A stretch of 10,977 nt of DNA, taken from an uncultured Megasphaera sp. GTDB lineage: Bacteria; Bacillota; Negativicutes; Veillonellales; Megasphaeraceae. Position numbers and translations under genes: made by a program. Where the stretch lies: NCBI GenBank assembly GCA_902464195.1, contig CABQJB010000053.1, positions 1 to 10,977 of the forward strand. Direction: 5' to 3'. Of this stretch, positions 1 through 7,586 are shown piece by piece; the first letter of the stretch is position 1, and each line of letters starts with the position of its first letter. Below the pieces are notes generated by a model. The model was given only the letters and a program-made list of their open reading frames with translations. It made no database searches and was not told the DNA's origin.

Positions 1-32
1 ATATATTTTTTAATATTAGGGGGAAATGTATT

Positions 33-1319
33 ATGAGCGAAAACACAAACTACAAATTCGAAACATTACAGCAGCATGCAGGTCAGGTACCGGATCCGGC
101 AACGGGTGCCCGCGCCGTTCCTATTTACCAGACCACGTCGTATGTCTTTAAAGATACTCAGCAGGCCGAAGACCGCTTCGCTTTGAAAGACGCCGGCTAC
201 ATCTACAGCCGTCTGACCAACCCGACGCAGGACGTCCTGGAAAAACGTATCGCAGCCCTCGAAGGCGGCACAGCTGGTTTGGCTACGGCCAGCGGCGCTT
301 CGGCTATCGCTTACTCCATCATCAACCTCGCCGGTGCCGGTGATGAAATCATCGCTGCTCCGACCTTGTACGGCGGCACAGTCGAACTGTTCAGCGAAAC
401 CTTCAAACACCTCGGCATTACGACGCACTTCGCTGATCCTGACGATCCGCAGTCTTTTGCTAAATACATCAATGACAAGACCAAAGCCATCTACCTCGAA
501 AGCCTCGGCAACCCGGCCATCAACATCCCGGACTTCGAAGCTATCGCAAAAATCGCCCACGACAACGGCCTTCCGGTCATCGTCGACAATACCTTCGCTA
601 CGCCGTTCCTCTTCCGTCCGCTCGAACACGGCGCTGACGTCGTTGTCCATTCGGCTACGAAATTCATCGGCGGCCACGGCACGACCCTCGGCGGCCTCAT
701 CGTTGAAAACGGTAAATTCGACTGGGCTGGCTCGGGCCGCTTCAAAGAATTCGCTTCGCCTGACGAATCCTACAACGGCGTCAACTTCGCCAAGGATATC
801 CCTGGTGCCGGCTTCGTAACCCGTATCCGCGCCAAAGCCCTCCGCGACCTCGGTGCCTGCATCAGCCCGTTCAACGCATGGCTCCTCATCCAGGGTCTCG
901 AATCCTTGTCCCTGCGCATCGAACGCCACGTCGCCAACGCCCAGAAAATCGCCGACTTCCTGGAAAACCATCCGAAAGTCGCAAAAGTCAACTATCCGTC
1001 CCTCCCGTCTTCGCCGTACTACAAACTGGCTCAGAAATACTTCCCCAAGGGAACCGGTTCGATCTTCTCCTTTGAATTGAAAGACGGCTATACAGCTGCC
1101 CGTAAATTCATCGACAATGCCGACATCTTCTCCGACCTGGCTAACGTCGGCGACTCCAAGTCCCTCCTCGTTCACCCGGCTTCGACGACACATCAGCAGC
1201 TTTCGGAAGAAGCTCAGCGCGCCTGCGGTATCACACCGGGCACGATCCGTATCTCTGTAGGCCTCGAAAACATCGAAGACCTCCTCGCCGCTGTTGAAAA
1301 AGCACTGGCAACCATCTAA
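33..1319 (+). CDS. metY: O-acetylhomoserine sulfhydrylase (PLP enzyme)
   Basis: This 428-residue cytosolic PLP enzyme belongs to the Cys/Met metabolism family (cystathionine gamma-synthase fold) and most resembles the O-acetylhomoserine aminocarboxypropyltransferase branch, whose members are about 420-430 residues long. The expected reaction is O-acetylhomoserine plus sulfide giving homocysteine plus acetate. The PLP-binding segment SATKFIGGHG is visible, with the Schiff-base lysine at residue 210. An N-terminal ETLQQHAGQ, a YSRLTNPT segment near residue 60 and the C-terminal VHPASTTHQQL stretch are also typical. The ATG at 33 is preceded by AGGGGG (18-23) at good spacing. metA follows 25 bases downstream on the same strand, so the two are probably cotranscribed. 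Any promoter, SAM riboswitch or other leader lies before the window. C- and G-ending codons dominate, which suggests strong expression. Choosing MetY over cystathionine gamma-synthase rests on length, motif pattern and the MetA neighbour. Confidence 0.95.
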   Translation: MSENTNYKFETLQQHAGQVPDPATGARAVPIYQTTSYVFKDTQQAEDRFALKDAGYIYSRLTNPTQDVLEKRIAALEGGTAGLATASGASAIAYSIINLAGAGDEIIAAPTLYGGTVELFSETFKHLGITTHFADPDDPQSFAKYINDKTKAIYLESLGNPAINIPDFEAIAKIAHDNGLPVIVDNTFATPFLFRPLEHGADVVVHSATKFIGGHGTTLGGLIVENGKFDWAGSGRFKEFASPDESYNGVNFAKDIPGAGFVTRIRAKALRDLGACISPFNAWLLIQGLESLSLRIERHVANAQKIADFLENHPKVAKVNYPSLPSSPYYKLAQKYFPKGTGSIFSFELKDGYTAARKFIDNADIFSDLANVGDSKSLLVHPASTTHQQLSEEAQRACGITPGTIRISVGLENIEDLLAAVEKALATI

Positions 1320-1344
1320 GAAATAACGTAAGGAGAAATGCACT

Positions 1345-2280
1345 ATGCCTATTAAAATTGCTGACGGTCTTTCCGCCAAGGAAAAACTTCACGAAGAAGG
1401 TATCTTCACCATCGATAAGGGGCTGGCCCTCCATCAGGACATACGGCCGCTGCGCATCCTTATCCTCAACCTGATGCCTTTGAAGAAACCGACAGAGCTG
1501 CAGCTTCTCCGCCTCCTCGGTGATTCACCGCTCCAGGTCGAAGTGGACTTCTGCCATACGGACAGCCATGAGAGCACTCACACCGACCCGTCTTATTTAG
1601 AAGAAAACTACTACGTCTTCGATGAAATCAAGGACAACTACTACGACGGTTTCATCATCACCGGCGCCCCGGTCGAACAGATTCCCTTCGAATCTGTCGA
1701 CTACTGGCCGGAAATGAAGACCTACTTTGAATGGGCCAAGACACATGCCTTCTCGACGCTCCACTTCTGCTGGGGCGCCCAGGCAGCCCTGTATTACTAC
1801 TATGGCATCGAAAAGCGCCTCCTGCCGGCCAAGCTCTTCGGTATCTTTGAATACCAGCTGACCCAGAAGCACCATCCCCTCCTGCGGGGCTTCGATGACC
1901 GTTACTTCATCCCCCAGTCGCGGCATACGGCGATCAACGACATCCAGGTCTACAATACGCCGCAGCTCGACATCCTCTCCCGGTCCGTCGAAAACGGCAT
2001 CAACATCATCGGTACGCCGGATCACCGCCGTTTCTTCGTCCTCGGCCACTTCGAGTACGACCGGCGGACCCTGGAAGAGGAATACGTACGGGATAAGAAA
2101 AAGGGCCTGCCCATCGCTGTGCCCAAGAATTACTACCCTGATGACAACGATACCAAGACGCCATACTTTACGTGGTGCAGCTACGCTCACCTCTTCTATC
2201 ACAACTGGCTGAACATCGTCTATCAGGAAACACCTTATGATTTACAAGCCATCGCCAAGGTCCATCCTTGTGCGCATTGA
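1345..2280 (+). CDS. metA: Homoserine O-acetyltransferase, MetA family
   Basis: This 311-residue protein of the MetA (homoserine trans-acylase, glutamine-amidotransferase-like) family performs the first committed step of methionine synthesis, acylation of the homoserine hydroxyl. The catalytic triad is in the expected place: Cys142 in HFCWGAQAA, and His235 and Glu237 in GHFEYD. Residue 111 is Glu (ITGAPVEQI). From published work on this family, Glu at 111 goes with acetyl-CoA and Gly with succinyl-CoA, so I predict acetyl transfer despite the common label homoserine O-succinyltransferase. That agrees with the metY gene just upstream. The start at 1345 is set by AGGAG (1331-1335); an earlier ATG at 1338 runs into a stop after five codons. 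The gene ends three codons after a Cys-Ala-His tail, immediately before a terminator hairpin. Length and termini are normal for the family, with no sign of damage. Confidence 0.95.
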   Translation: MPIKIADGLSAKEKLHEEGIFTIDKGLALHQDIRPLRILILNLMPLKKPTELQLLRLLGDSPLQVEVDFCHTDSHESTHTDPSYLEENYYVFDEIKDNYYDGFIITGAPVEQIPFESVDYWPEMKTYFEWAKTHAFSTLHFCWGAQAALYYYYGIEKRLLPAKLFGIFEYQLTQKHHPLLRGFDDRYFIPQSRHTAINDIQVYNTPQLDILSRSVENGINIIGTPDHRRFFVLGHFEYDRRTLEEEYVRDKKKGLPIAVPKNYYPDDNDTKTPYFTWCSYAHLFYHNWLNIVYQETPYDLQAIAKVHPCAH

Positions 2281-2316
2281 AAAAAGGCCTGTCGCAAATG
2301 CGACAGGCCTTTTTTT
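2281..2316 (+). terminator. Rho-independent terminator after metA (usable from both strands)
   Basis: A 15-bp perfect stem (2281-2295 with 2300-2314) has core arms GGCCTGTCGC and GCGACAGGCC and a four-base AAAT loop. It begins directly after the metA stop. On the + strand it is followed by seven T residues (2310-2316). On the - strand the A-tract at the left arm gives five T residues, so it can also stop the convergent upp transcript, which has no closer terminator. Confidence 0.93.
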
Positions 2317-2320
2317 ACAC

Positions 2321-2432
2321 TATAGGGGTCGCCACGTGGGCGACCCGTTGTGAATTTGGATGATTCTCTTAGTAAACCGGGCAGAGAATCACACAGTTTC
2401 CAGGGCGGTCTCGCCACGTGCGAGCCCCTACA
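2321..2432. repeat. 112-bp nested palindromic intergenic repeat (MITE-like or REP-like)
   Basis: The ends are imperfect inverted repeats of about 27 bases: TATAGGGGTCGCC... on the left, and TGTAGGGGCTCGC... read from the right on the other strand. Each end forms its own hairpin around an ACGTG loop. The left stem is GGGTCGCC/GGCGACCC (2326-2333 with 2339-2346). The right stem, on the - strand, is CTCGC/GCGAG (2410-2414 with 2420-2424). A third hairpin in the middle pairs GATTCTCT (2362-2369) with AGAGAATC (2383-2390) across a 13-base loop. No coding capacity is seen. It sits between the convergent metA and upp ends, so it would be in the upp 3' untranslated RNA. No clear target-site duplication is visible. 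Similar TAGGGG...CCCG hairpin repeats occur, from memory, in many Firmicute genomes; this family assignment is unverified. Confidence 0.75.
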
Positions 2433-2467
2433 ATAAACTACAAACTATTTTTATTTTCGACGAACGA

Positions 2468-3091
2468 TTACTTCGTTCCGAAGATGCGGTCGCCGGCATC
2501 GCCCAAGCCGGGAACGATGTAGCCTTTGTCGTTGAGTTTGTCATCGAGGGCGGCGACGTAGATGCGGACATCCGGATGGTCGGCGTTGACTTTCTGGACG
2601 CCCTGGGGCGCTGCGACGAGGCACATGAGCTTGATGTTCTTGATGCCTTTTTCTTTGAGCAGTGTAATGGCAGCCGATGCACTGCCGCCGGTAGCCAGCA
2701 TGGGGTCGACGATGATGAAGTCACGGTCTTCGACATCGGGCAGTTTGCAGTAGTATTCGACCGGTTCCAGCGTCTGAGGGTCACGGTAGAGGCCGATGTG
2801 TCCAACTTTGGCCGTCGGGATGAGGTTGAGCATGCCCTGTACCATGCCCAGGCCGGCGCGCAGGACCGGGACGATGCCCAGTTTCTTGCCGCTGATCTGT
2901 TTGCCCGTCATCTTGGCGACAGGCGTTTCGATTTCGACGTCTTCCAAGGGCAGGTCCCGTGTGATTTCATAGCCCATAAGCATGGTGATTTCTTCCAGGA
3001 GGTTGCGGAAATCCTTCGAACCCGTTTCCTTTTTCCGCATGAGTGTGACTTTGTGCTGAATGAGCGGATGATCCATTACTTGTACATGCAT
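2468..3091 (-). CDS. upp: Uracil phosphoribosyltransferase
   Basis: This 207-residue cytosolic enzyme converts uracil and PRPP to UMP in pyrimidine salvage. Family length is 207-209. Visible marks are the N-terminal DHPLIQHK (residues 7-14), VPVLRAGLGM (74-83), the PRPP-binding loop IVDPMLATGGS (127-137), and the uracil-binding C-terminus YIVPGLGDAGDR followed by IFGTK at the very end. The ATG at 3091 fits the usual family N-terminus. It has GGAAAGGGG (3101-3109) upstream, in the 17-base gap after the rpiB stop, so the two genes are cotranscribed and the internal promoter before rpiB probably drives both. This is the last gene of the leftward block. A 6-bp stem overlapping the stop codon lacks a T-tract, so termination likely occurs at the metA hairpin beyond the palindromic repeat. 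Confidence 0.97.
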   Translation of the reverse strand: MHVQVMDHPLIQHKVTLMRKKETGSKDFRNLLEEITMLMGYEITRDLPLEDVEIETPVAKMTGKQISGKKLGIVPVLRAGLGMVQGMLNLIPTAKVGHIGLYRDPQTLEPVEYYCKLPDVEDRDFIIVDPMLATGGSASAAITLLKEKGIKNIKLMCLVAAPQGVQKVNADHPDVRIYVAALDDKLNDKGYIVPGLGDAGDRIFGTK

Positions 3092-3108
3092 GTGTGAAAT
3101 CCCCTTTC

Positions 3109-3546
3109 CTATTTATCCATTTCTGCGATCTTGGCGACGCGGACAGCGTGGCGGCCGCCATCAAAACCAGTGGAGAGGAAGATACGGACGATTTCTCTGG
3201 CCAGGCCCGGACCGATGACACGGCCGCCCATGGTCAGGATGTTGGCGTCATTGTGGCGGCGGCAGTATTCTGCCGAGAAGCAGTCGTGGCAGAGGGCTGC
3301 CCGGATGCCGTGGACTTTGTTGGCAGCAATGCCGATGCCGATGCCTGTGCCGCAGACGAGGATGCCCCGGTCGAAAGTACCGTCAGCGACGGCTTCAGCG
3401 ACTTTCTTGGCAATGTCCGGATAATCGCAGCGTTCGCCCGTCAGGGTGCCGTAATCGGTGAATTCAATGCCTTGTTCCTTCAAATATTCTTTGATGTTTT
3501 CCTTCAAGTCAAATCCGCCGTGATCGGCGCCGAGTACTAATTTCAT
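3109..3546 (-). CDS. rpiB: Ribose-5-phosphate isomerase B
   Basis: This 145-residue RpiB/LacA/LacB-family protein interconverts ribose 5-phosphate and ribulose 5-phosphate in the pentose phosphate pathway. The N-terminal GADHGG (residues 6-11), catalytic Cys65 in VCGTGIGIGIAANK, His98 in CRRHNDANIL, and the phosphate-binding GGRVIG segment are all present. Cys65 and His98 match the Escherichia coli RpiB numbering. I start at the ATG at 3546, which has GGGAGG (3555-3560) eight bases upstream. A TTG two codons earlier (3552) is too close to that site to be used. upp follows after 17 bases, and sua5 lies upstream, separated by a 70-base gap carrying a promoter. This sua5-rpiB-upp neighbourhood is conserved in Firmicutes. 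Confidence 0.96.
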   Translation of the reverse strand: MKLVLGADHGGFDLKENIKEYLKEQGIEFTDYGTLTGERCDYPDIAKKVAEAVADGTFDRGILVCGTGIGIGIAANKVHGIRAALCHDCFSAEYCRRHNDANILTMGGRVIGPGLAREIVRIFLSTGFDGGRHAVRVAKIAEMDK

Positions 3547-3584
3547 AATCAATTCCTCCCATATATGCTGATAAATTCAGTTTT

Positions 3585-3613
3585 ATTATACCCCTTTCGG
3601 AGTCGTGTGAAAA
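3585..3613 (-). promoter_or_regulatory. Internal sigma-A-type promoter for rpiB-upp
   Basis: On the - strand, TTTTCA (3608-3613, four of six matches to TTGACA) is followed after 17 bases by a perfect TATAAT (3585-3590). It lies in the only sizeable gap of this operon, starting right after the sua5 stop and ending about 39 bases before the rpiB start. It would let rpiB and upp be expressed apart from the translation-related genes upstream. No terminator hairpin separates sua5 from it. Confidence 0.65.
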
Positions 3614-3616
3614 GGT

Positions 3617-4669
3617 TTAACCGACGATGACCACGTGGCCGCCGGCGGCTTTCTTCATGCGGTTCATGATAGCCAGGCCCAATCCCTCATCGTCGATGCC
3701 TTCGGCCAGGATGATATCGACCTTGTCGCTGTCGAAGGACAAGAGGCCCGTGTAGAGCTGGTTGGCCAGGGCTTCCTTGTCGCCATGGCGGCCCCAGATA
3801 TACATATCCTTATGCGGGAACGAGGCCCCTACTTCTTCACTGACCAAAAAGCCGACGGTCTTGCCTTCTCCCTTGGCCTGGTCGTATAAGGCCTGCAATT
3901 TTTCCGTCACCTTGTCGACAGGGCCGACGACGACGGTCATCGGTGCCGACGGCGCATAGTGGCGGTATTTCATGCCCGGCGCCTTGGGGACGCCCTTCCC
4001 CGTGACCAGCGTCGTATCGAGCTGGACGTGGGGTACGACTTCCTGGAGCATTTCCACAGTGACGCCGCCGGGACGCAGGATGGTGACGCCGTCGTCGCCG
4101 TTACATTCGACAATGGTCGATTCGACACCGATGTGGCAGGGGCCGCCGTCGATGACCATATCGACGCGGCCGTCCATGTCGTGCATGACTTCTTCGGCTG
4201 TCGTCGGGCTGGGACGGGTCGACAGGTTGGCACTGGGGCCGGCTACGGGGACACCGGCGCAGCGCAGGAAGGCCCGGCAGATATCGTGGTCCGGGCAGCG
4301 CAGGGCTACTGTATCGAGACCACCTGTCGCCGCATCGGGCACGACGGGCTTGCGCGGCAGGACGATGGTCAGCGGTCCCGGCCAGAAACGGTCCATGAGC
4401 TTCTGTGCCGTCGGCGGGATGACAGCCGCTGCCTGGCGGGCTCCTTCTTCGTCGGGCACGGTCAGGATAAGCGGATTATCGCTGGGCCGGCCTTTGGCGA
4501 CGTAAATGCTGCGGCACGCGTCGGCGTCGAGGCCATTGGCACCGATGCCGTAGACCGTTTCCGTCGGAAAGACGACCAGGCCGCCGTCGCGGATGATCTG
4601 GCCCGCTTCTTCGAGGATGGCTTTCTGTTTCTCTATATCCGTAATTTCTACAAGTTTCGTCTGTTTCAT
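3617..4669 (-). CDS. sua5: L-threonylcarbamoyladenylate synthase (two-domain Sua5/YwlC type)
   Basis: This enzyme uses threonine, bicarbonate and ATP to make threonylcarbamoyl-AMP, the donor for t6A at position 37 of tRNAs reading ANN codons. The 350-residue length indicates the two-domain Sua5 form, longer than the roughly 190-residue TsaC. The YrdC domain spans about residues 15-205 and has FPTETVYGIG (34-43), KGRPSDNPL (59-67), GPSANLSTRPSPTT and the GGPCHIGVESTIVE segment. A linker containing GMKYRHYAP leads to the C-terminal Sua5 domain (about 235-350). The ATG at 4669 lies five bases after the prmC stop, so its weak ribosome site (AAAGAG) is inside the prmC tail and translation is probably coupled. 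Placement next to prfA-prmC keeps it with other translation-fidelity genes. Confidence 0.95.
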   Translation of the reverse strand: MKQTKLVEITDIEKQKAILEEAGQIIRDGGLVVFPTETVYGIGANGLDADACRSIYVAKGRPSDNPLILTVPDEEGARQAAAVIPPTAQKLMDRFWPGPLTIVLPRKPVVPDAATGGLDTVALRCPDHDICRAFLRCAGVPVAGPSANLSTRPSPTTAEEVMHDMDGRVDMVIDGGPCHIGVESTIVECNGDDGVTILRPGGVTVEMLQEVVPHVQLDTTLVTGKGVPKAPGMKYRHYAPSAPMTVVVGPVDKVTEKLQALYDQAKGEGKTVGFLVSEEVGASFPHKDMYIWGRHGDKEALANQLYTGLLSFDSDKVDIILAEGIDDEGLGLAIMNRMKKAAGGHVVIVG

Positions 4670-4674
4670 CGTCT

Positions 4675-5532
4675 CTACTCTTTTCTGGAAAATACGAGGA
4701 CCCTGTCGATGCCGCCATAGTCCTTGACGGTCTGTTCGTGTTCATAGGCGCCATGGCGGCAGAAAATGGCCGTCACGTCCGCTGCCTGGCCGGCGCCGAT
4801 TTCGACGGCACAGTGGCCGCCGGCCTTGACGTAAGCCGGGCTGTCTGCAGCGATGCGGCGATAGAAGTCCAGTCCATCGTCGCCACCGTACAGGGCCAGG
4901 GCCGGGTCATGGCGCACTTCCGGCTGGAGCTGTTCCATATCGCCCTTGGTCAGGTATGGCGGATTGGACACCAGCCAGTCACAAGCGCCTTGTGGGACTT
5001 TGGTGAATAAATCGCTTTCGATCCAGGTCACGCGGTCGTCGAGGCCCAGGGTGCGGCCATTTTCAGCGGCTATGGCCAGGGCCTTGGGCGAAATGTCGAC
5101 GCCCGTCCCCGTGGCCTGTGGCAGGTAATGGAGCAGGCTGAGGATGATGGCCCCGCTGCCCGTACCGATATCGATGATGGCCGGCGCCGTCCCTTCGGCA
5201 GCGGCGACGACGGTCTCGACGAGCATTTCCGTCTCCGGCCTGGGGATGAGGACGTCTTCACTGACCTTGAAATCGAGGCCCATGAAGGCCTTGGTGCCCA
5301 GAATGTGAGCCACGGACAGGCGATCGGCCCTTTTTTTGACCATCGCCCGGTAGGCGGCCAGTTCTTCGCCGTTCATGGGTTCGTCATAATGGGCATACAG
5401 GTAGATGCGCTCTTTATGCAGGACGTGGGCCAAAAGGATTTCTGCATCGAGGCGCGGCGAATCGATGCCTTTGCCGGCAAAGTACTGTTGCGTCCATTGC
5501 AGCAAGGCACCGATAGTCCAAATCTTATTCAT
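4675..5532 (-). CDS. prmC: Release factor glutamine N5-methyltransferase
   Basis: This 285-residue SAM-dependent methyltransferase (HemK family) methylates the glutamine of the GGQ motif in release factors RF1 and RF2, raising termination efficiency. It has an N-terminal helical PrmC domain (about residues 5-75), the IPRPETE segment (96-102), the SAM-binding motif DIGTGSG (121-127), and the signature NPPY (190-193), which binds the target glutamine side chain. The ATG at 5532 lies within the last codons of prfA and the two reading frames overlap by 8 bases, so the enzyme is translationally coupled to its own substrate. No strong ribosome site is seen ahead of the start, consistent with coupling. 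Length is normal for the family. Confidence 0.96.
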   Translation of the reverse strand: MNKIWTIGALLQWTQQYFAGKGIDSPRLDAEILLAHVLHKERIYLYAHYDEPMNGEELAAYRAMVKKRADRLSVAHILGTKAFMGLDFKVSEDVLIPRPETEMLVETVVAAAEGTAPAIIDIGTGSGAIILSLLHYLPQATGTGVDISPKALAIAAENGRTLGLDDRVTWIESDLFTKVPQGACDWLVSNPPYLTKGDMEQLQPEVRHDPALALYGGDDGLDFYRRIAADSPAYVKAGGHCAVEIGAGQAADVTAIFCRHGAYEHEQTVKDYGGIDRVLVFSRKE

Positions 5533-6613
5533 CTTCGGCTTCTTTCATCAATTCCGCCCGGCGGGCTTCGGCCAGGGCCTGGATGAATTCGTCGATATCG
5601 CCGTTGAGGATGTTATCCAGCTTATACAGGGTCAGGTTGATGCGATGGTCCGTCACGCGGCCCTGCGGGAAATTATACGTGCGGATACGTTCGCTGCGGT
5701 CGCCCGTGCCGACCTGGCTGCGCCGTTCTTCCGTCAATTCGGCATCGGCCTTCTGCTGGGCCTGGTCGAGGAGACGGGCTTTCAGGACGCGCAGCGCTTT
5801 GGCACGGTTTTCCAGCTGGGACCGTTCGTCCTGACATTCGACGACCATCCCTGTCGGGATATGGGTCATGCGGACGGCAGAACTCGTCTTATTGACGTGC
5901 TGGCCGCCGGCACCGGAGGCGCGGAAATAGTCGACGCGGACATCGTCCATATTGAGGTCGATTTCGACGTCTTCCGCTTCCGGCAGGACGGCAACAGTCG
6001 CCGTTGATGTATGGATACGGCCGCCGGCTTCGGTGACGGGCACGCGCTGGACGCGGTGGACGCCCGATTCATATTTCAATTTGCCATAGACGCCGGAGCC
6101 TTCGACAGAGAAGACGACTTCCTTGAAGCCGCCCAGTTCCGGTGCGTTGGAGCTGATGATGCTCGTCTTCCAGCCCGGCTGTTTTTCGATGTATTTCATG
6201 TACATGCGGAACAAGTCACCAGCAAAGAGGGCTGCTTCGTCGCCGCCGGCACCGGCGCGGATTTCCATGATGACGTTCTTGTCATCCCGCGGGTCCTTGG
6301 GCAGCATGAGGACGTGCAGCTGGTCTTCCAGGTCGGCCTGTTCCTTAGTGAGGCCATTCATTTCTTCCTTGGCCATGGCGATGAGGTCGTCGTCGCTGTC
6401 GGGATCGTCGATGATTTCCTTGTCGCCGTCGATGGTGCCGGTAATGTCTTTGTATTTGCGGAACGTTTCGACAATCGGCATCAGCGAAGCGTGTTCCTTC
6501 GTCAGTTTCTGCCATTCGTCCTGACGGGCGATGACAGACGGGTCGCTGATCTGCTGTTCCAGGTCCATGAATTTATTTTCCACAGCCTGGACTTTATCCA
6601 TAAAAGAGCTCAT
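5525..6613 (-). CDS. prfA: Peptide chain release factor 1
   Basis: This 362-residue class I release factor recognises UAA and UAG and triggers peptide release on the ribosome. It has an N-terminal helical domain (about residues 1-100), the codon-reading tripeptide PVT (192-194) within QRVPVTEAGGRIHTS, and the catalytic GGQ (236-238) within GAGGQHVNKTSSAVR. PxT in the tripeptide marks RF1; RF2 has SPF, and there is no programmed frameshift. Gln238 is the PrmC methylation target, and prmC is the next gene. The ATG at 6613 has a near-ideal AAGGAGGA (6618-6625) that overlaps the yqhQ stop codon, so yqhQ, prfA and prmC form a tightly packed unit. The length matches bacterial RF1 proteins (about 355-362). 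Confidence 0.97.
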   Translation of the reverse strand: MSSFMDKVQAVENKFMDLEQQISDPSVIARQDEWQKLTKEHASLMPIVETFRKYKDITGTIDGDKEIIDDPDSDDDLIAMAKEEMNGLTKEQADLEDQLHVLMLPKDPRDDKNVIMEIRAGAGGDEAALFAGDLFRMYMKYIEKQPGWKTSIISSNAPELGGFKEVVFSVEGSGVYGKLKYESGVHRVQRVPVTEAGGRIHTSTATVAVLPEAEDVEIDLNMDDVRVDYFRASGAGGQHVNKTSSAVRMTHIPTGMVVECQDERSQLENRAKALRVLKARLLDQAQQKADAELTEERRSQVGTGDRSERIRTYNFPQGRVTDHRINLTLYKLDNILNGDIDEFIQALAEARRAELMKEAEDE

Positions 6614-6623
6614 AAGGTCCTCC

Positions 6624-7514
6624 TTATTTCAATTCGTTCGATTCACTTTCTTCATCTGCCGGCTTGGCGGCGTTGAGGGCTTCGATAGCCACTTCGATCT
6701 GGTCGGCATGGGGTTCCCGCGTCGTCAAATACTGGAGCCACAGGCCCGGACGGAATAAGGCTTGAATGACCGGATTCTGGGTGCGGCCGGCGAGGCGTAT
6801 CATTTCATAACTGATGCCGGCGACGACGGGCATGAGCAGCACGCGGGATGCGATGCGTTCGACGAGATTCGGCCAGCCCAGAAAGGCAAAGACGAAAATC
6901 GACACGACCATGACGATGAGCAGGAAATTCGTACCGCACCGCGGATGGAGGCGGCTGTGGCGCTTGACGTTCTCGACGGTCAGCTCTTCTCCCGATTCAT
7001 ACGTCCAGATGGTCTTGTGTTCGGCACCATGGTATTCAAAGACGCGGCGGATGTCCGACGTCAGGGAAATCCCCCATATATATAATAGAAATATAGCGAG
7101 GCGCAGGACCCCTTCGACGATGTTCAGGCGAAAGGCACTGTCGGCGACGCCGGGAATGAACTTGGCCGCATACGTCGGGATGGCCAGGAAAAAGACGATA
7201 GCCAGGACGACGGATACGGCCATGGTCAGGGCCATCTGCGTGTTCGACAGCTGCTCATCTTCTTCACCAGCAGCCTGGGCCGAATAGGACAGGCTCTTCA
7301 TGCCGTATACCAGGGATTCACACAAGGCGACACTGCCCCGCAAAAAAGGCTTCTTCAAAATCGGATACCGTTCGGTAATGGAGTGAACGGCGTCTTTCTT
7401 TACAGTAATTTCACCGGACGGCGTCCGCACTGCCGTAGCAATGCTGACAGGACCGCGCATCATAACCCCTTCGATGACGGCCTGGCCGCCGACGTACGTC
7501 TTCGGTTTCTTCAA
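6624..7514 (-). CDS. yqhQ: DUF1385 integral membrane protein (YqhQ family)
   Basis: This 296-residue conserved membrane protein of unknown function matches the DUF1385/YqhQ family, which is commonly beside prfA and rpmE in Firmicutes. Seen in order: a conserved N-terminus VGGQAVIEGVMMRGP (residues 8-22), and four hydrophobic segments at about 95-115, 129-152, 195-215 and 224-241. Between the second and third is a conserved polar stretch with GAEHKTIWTYE (His166) and HSRLHPRCGTNF (His190, Cys193). The family has been labelled a predicted metal-dependent enzyme; the His and Cys residues could bind metal, but that is inference. I start at TTG 7514 because GGAGG (7522-7526) lies seven bases upstream and the protein then begins with the family-like KKPKTYVGG. 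Longer starts, such as GTG at 7574 or ATG at 7538, would begin inside or next to a terminator hairpin with no ribosome site. Confidence 0.88.
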   Translation of the reverse strand: MKKPKTYVGGQAVIEGVMMRGPVSIATAVRTPSGEITVKKDAVHSITERYPILKKPFLRGSVALCESLVYGMKSLSYSAQAAGEEDEQLSNTQMALTMAVSVVLAIVFFLAIPTYAAKFIPGVADSAFRLNIVEGVLRLAIFLLYIWGISLTSDIRRVFEYHGAEHKTIWTYESGEELTVENVKRHSRLHPRCGTNFLLIVMVVSIFVFAFLGWPNLVERIASRVLLMPVVAGISYEMIRLAGRTQNPVIQALFRPGLWLQYLTTREPHADQIEVAIEALNAAKPADEESESNELK

Positions 7515-7540
7515 AGAGTTGCCTCCATTTCTGTACATAC

Positions 7541-7568
7541 AAATAGAGCAGAGCATTTCTGCTCTGCT
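7541..7568 (-). terminator. Hairpin terminator or attenuator after rpmE
   Basis: A perfect 9-bp stem AGCAGAGCA/TGCTCTGCT (7560-7568 with 7547-7555) with a GAAA tetraloop lies 18 bases past the rpmE stop. The 3' side reads CTATTTGTATG, a broken U-tract, so termination is probably partial. That fits with the downstream housekeeping genes, for which I see no separate promoter before yqhQ. It would allow high L31 output with lower read-through into yqhQ-prfA. Confidence 0.7.
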
Positions 7569-7586
7569 GCCCACTTGTACTGCTGC

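Noticed and set aside
66..1379. 437-codon open frame antisense to metY
   Set aside because: It is a shadow of a gene with very strong codon bias. The translation has no recognisable domain, and metY is certain.
2461..2480. GAACGA/TCGTTC hairpin overlapping the upp stop codon
   Set aside because: The 6-bp stem is not followed by a T-tract on the - strand, so it is not a credible terminator.
3959..4720. 253-codon + strand frame opposite sua5, and similar long + strand frames opposite upp, rpiB and prfA
   Set aside because: Each lies entirely opposite a confidently identified gene, and the proteins look like low-complexity antisense translations with no ribosome site.
7515..7574. 20-residue N-terminal extension of YqhQ from a GTG at 7574
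   Set aside because: It would start inside a terminator hairpin region without a ribosome site. The TTG at 7514 has GGAGG at ideal spacing.
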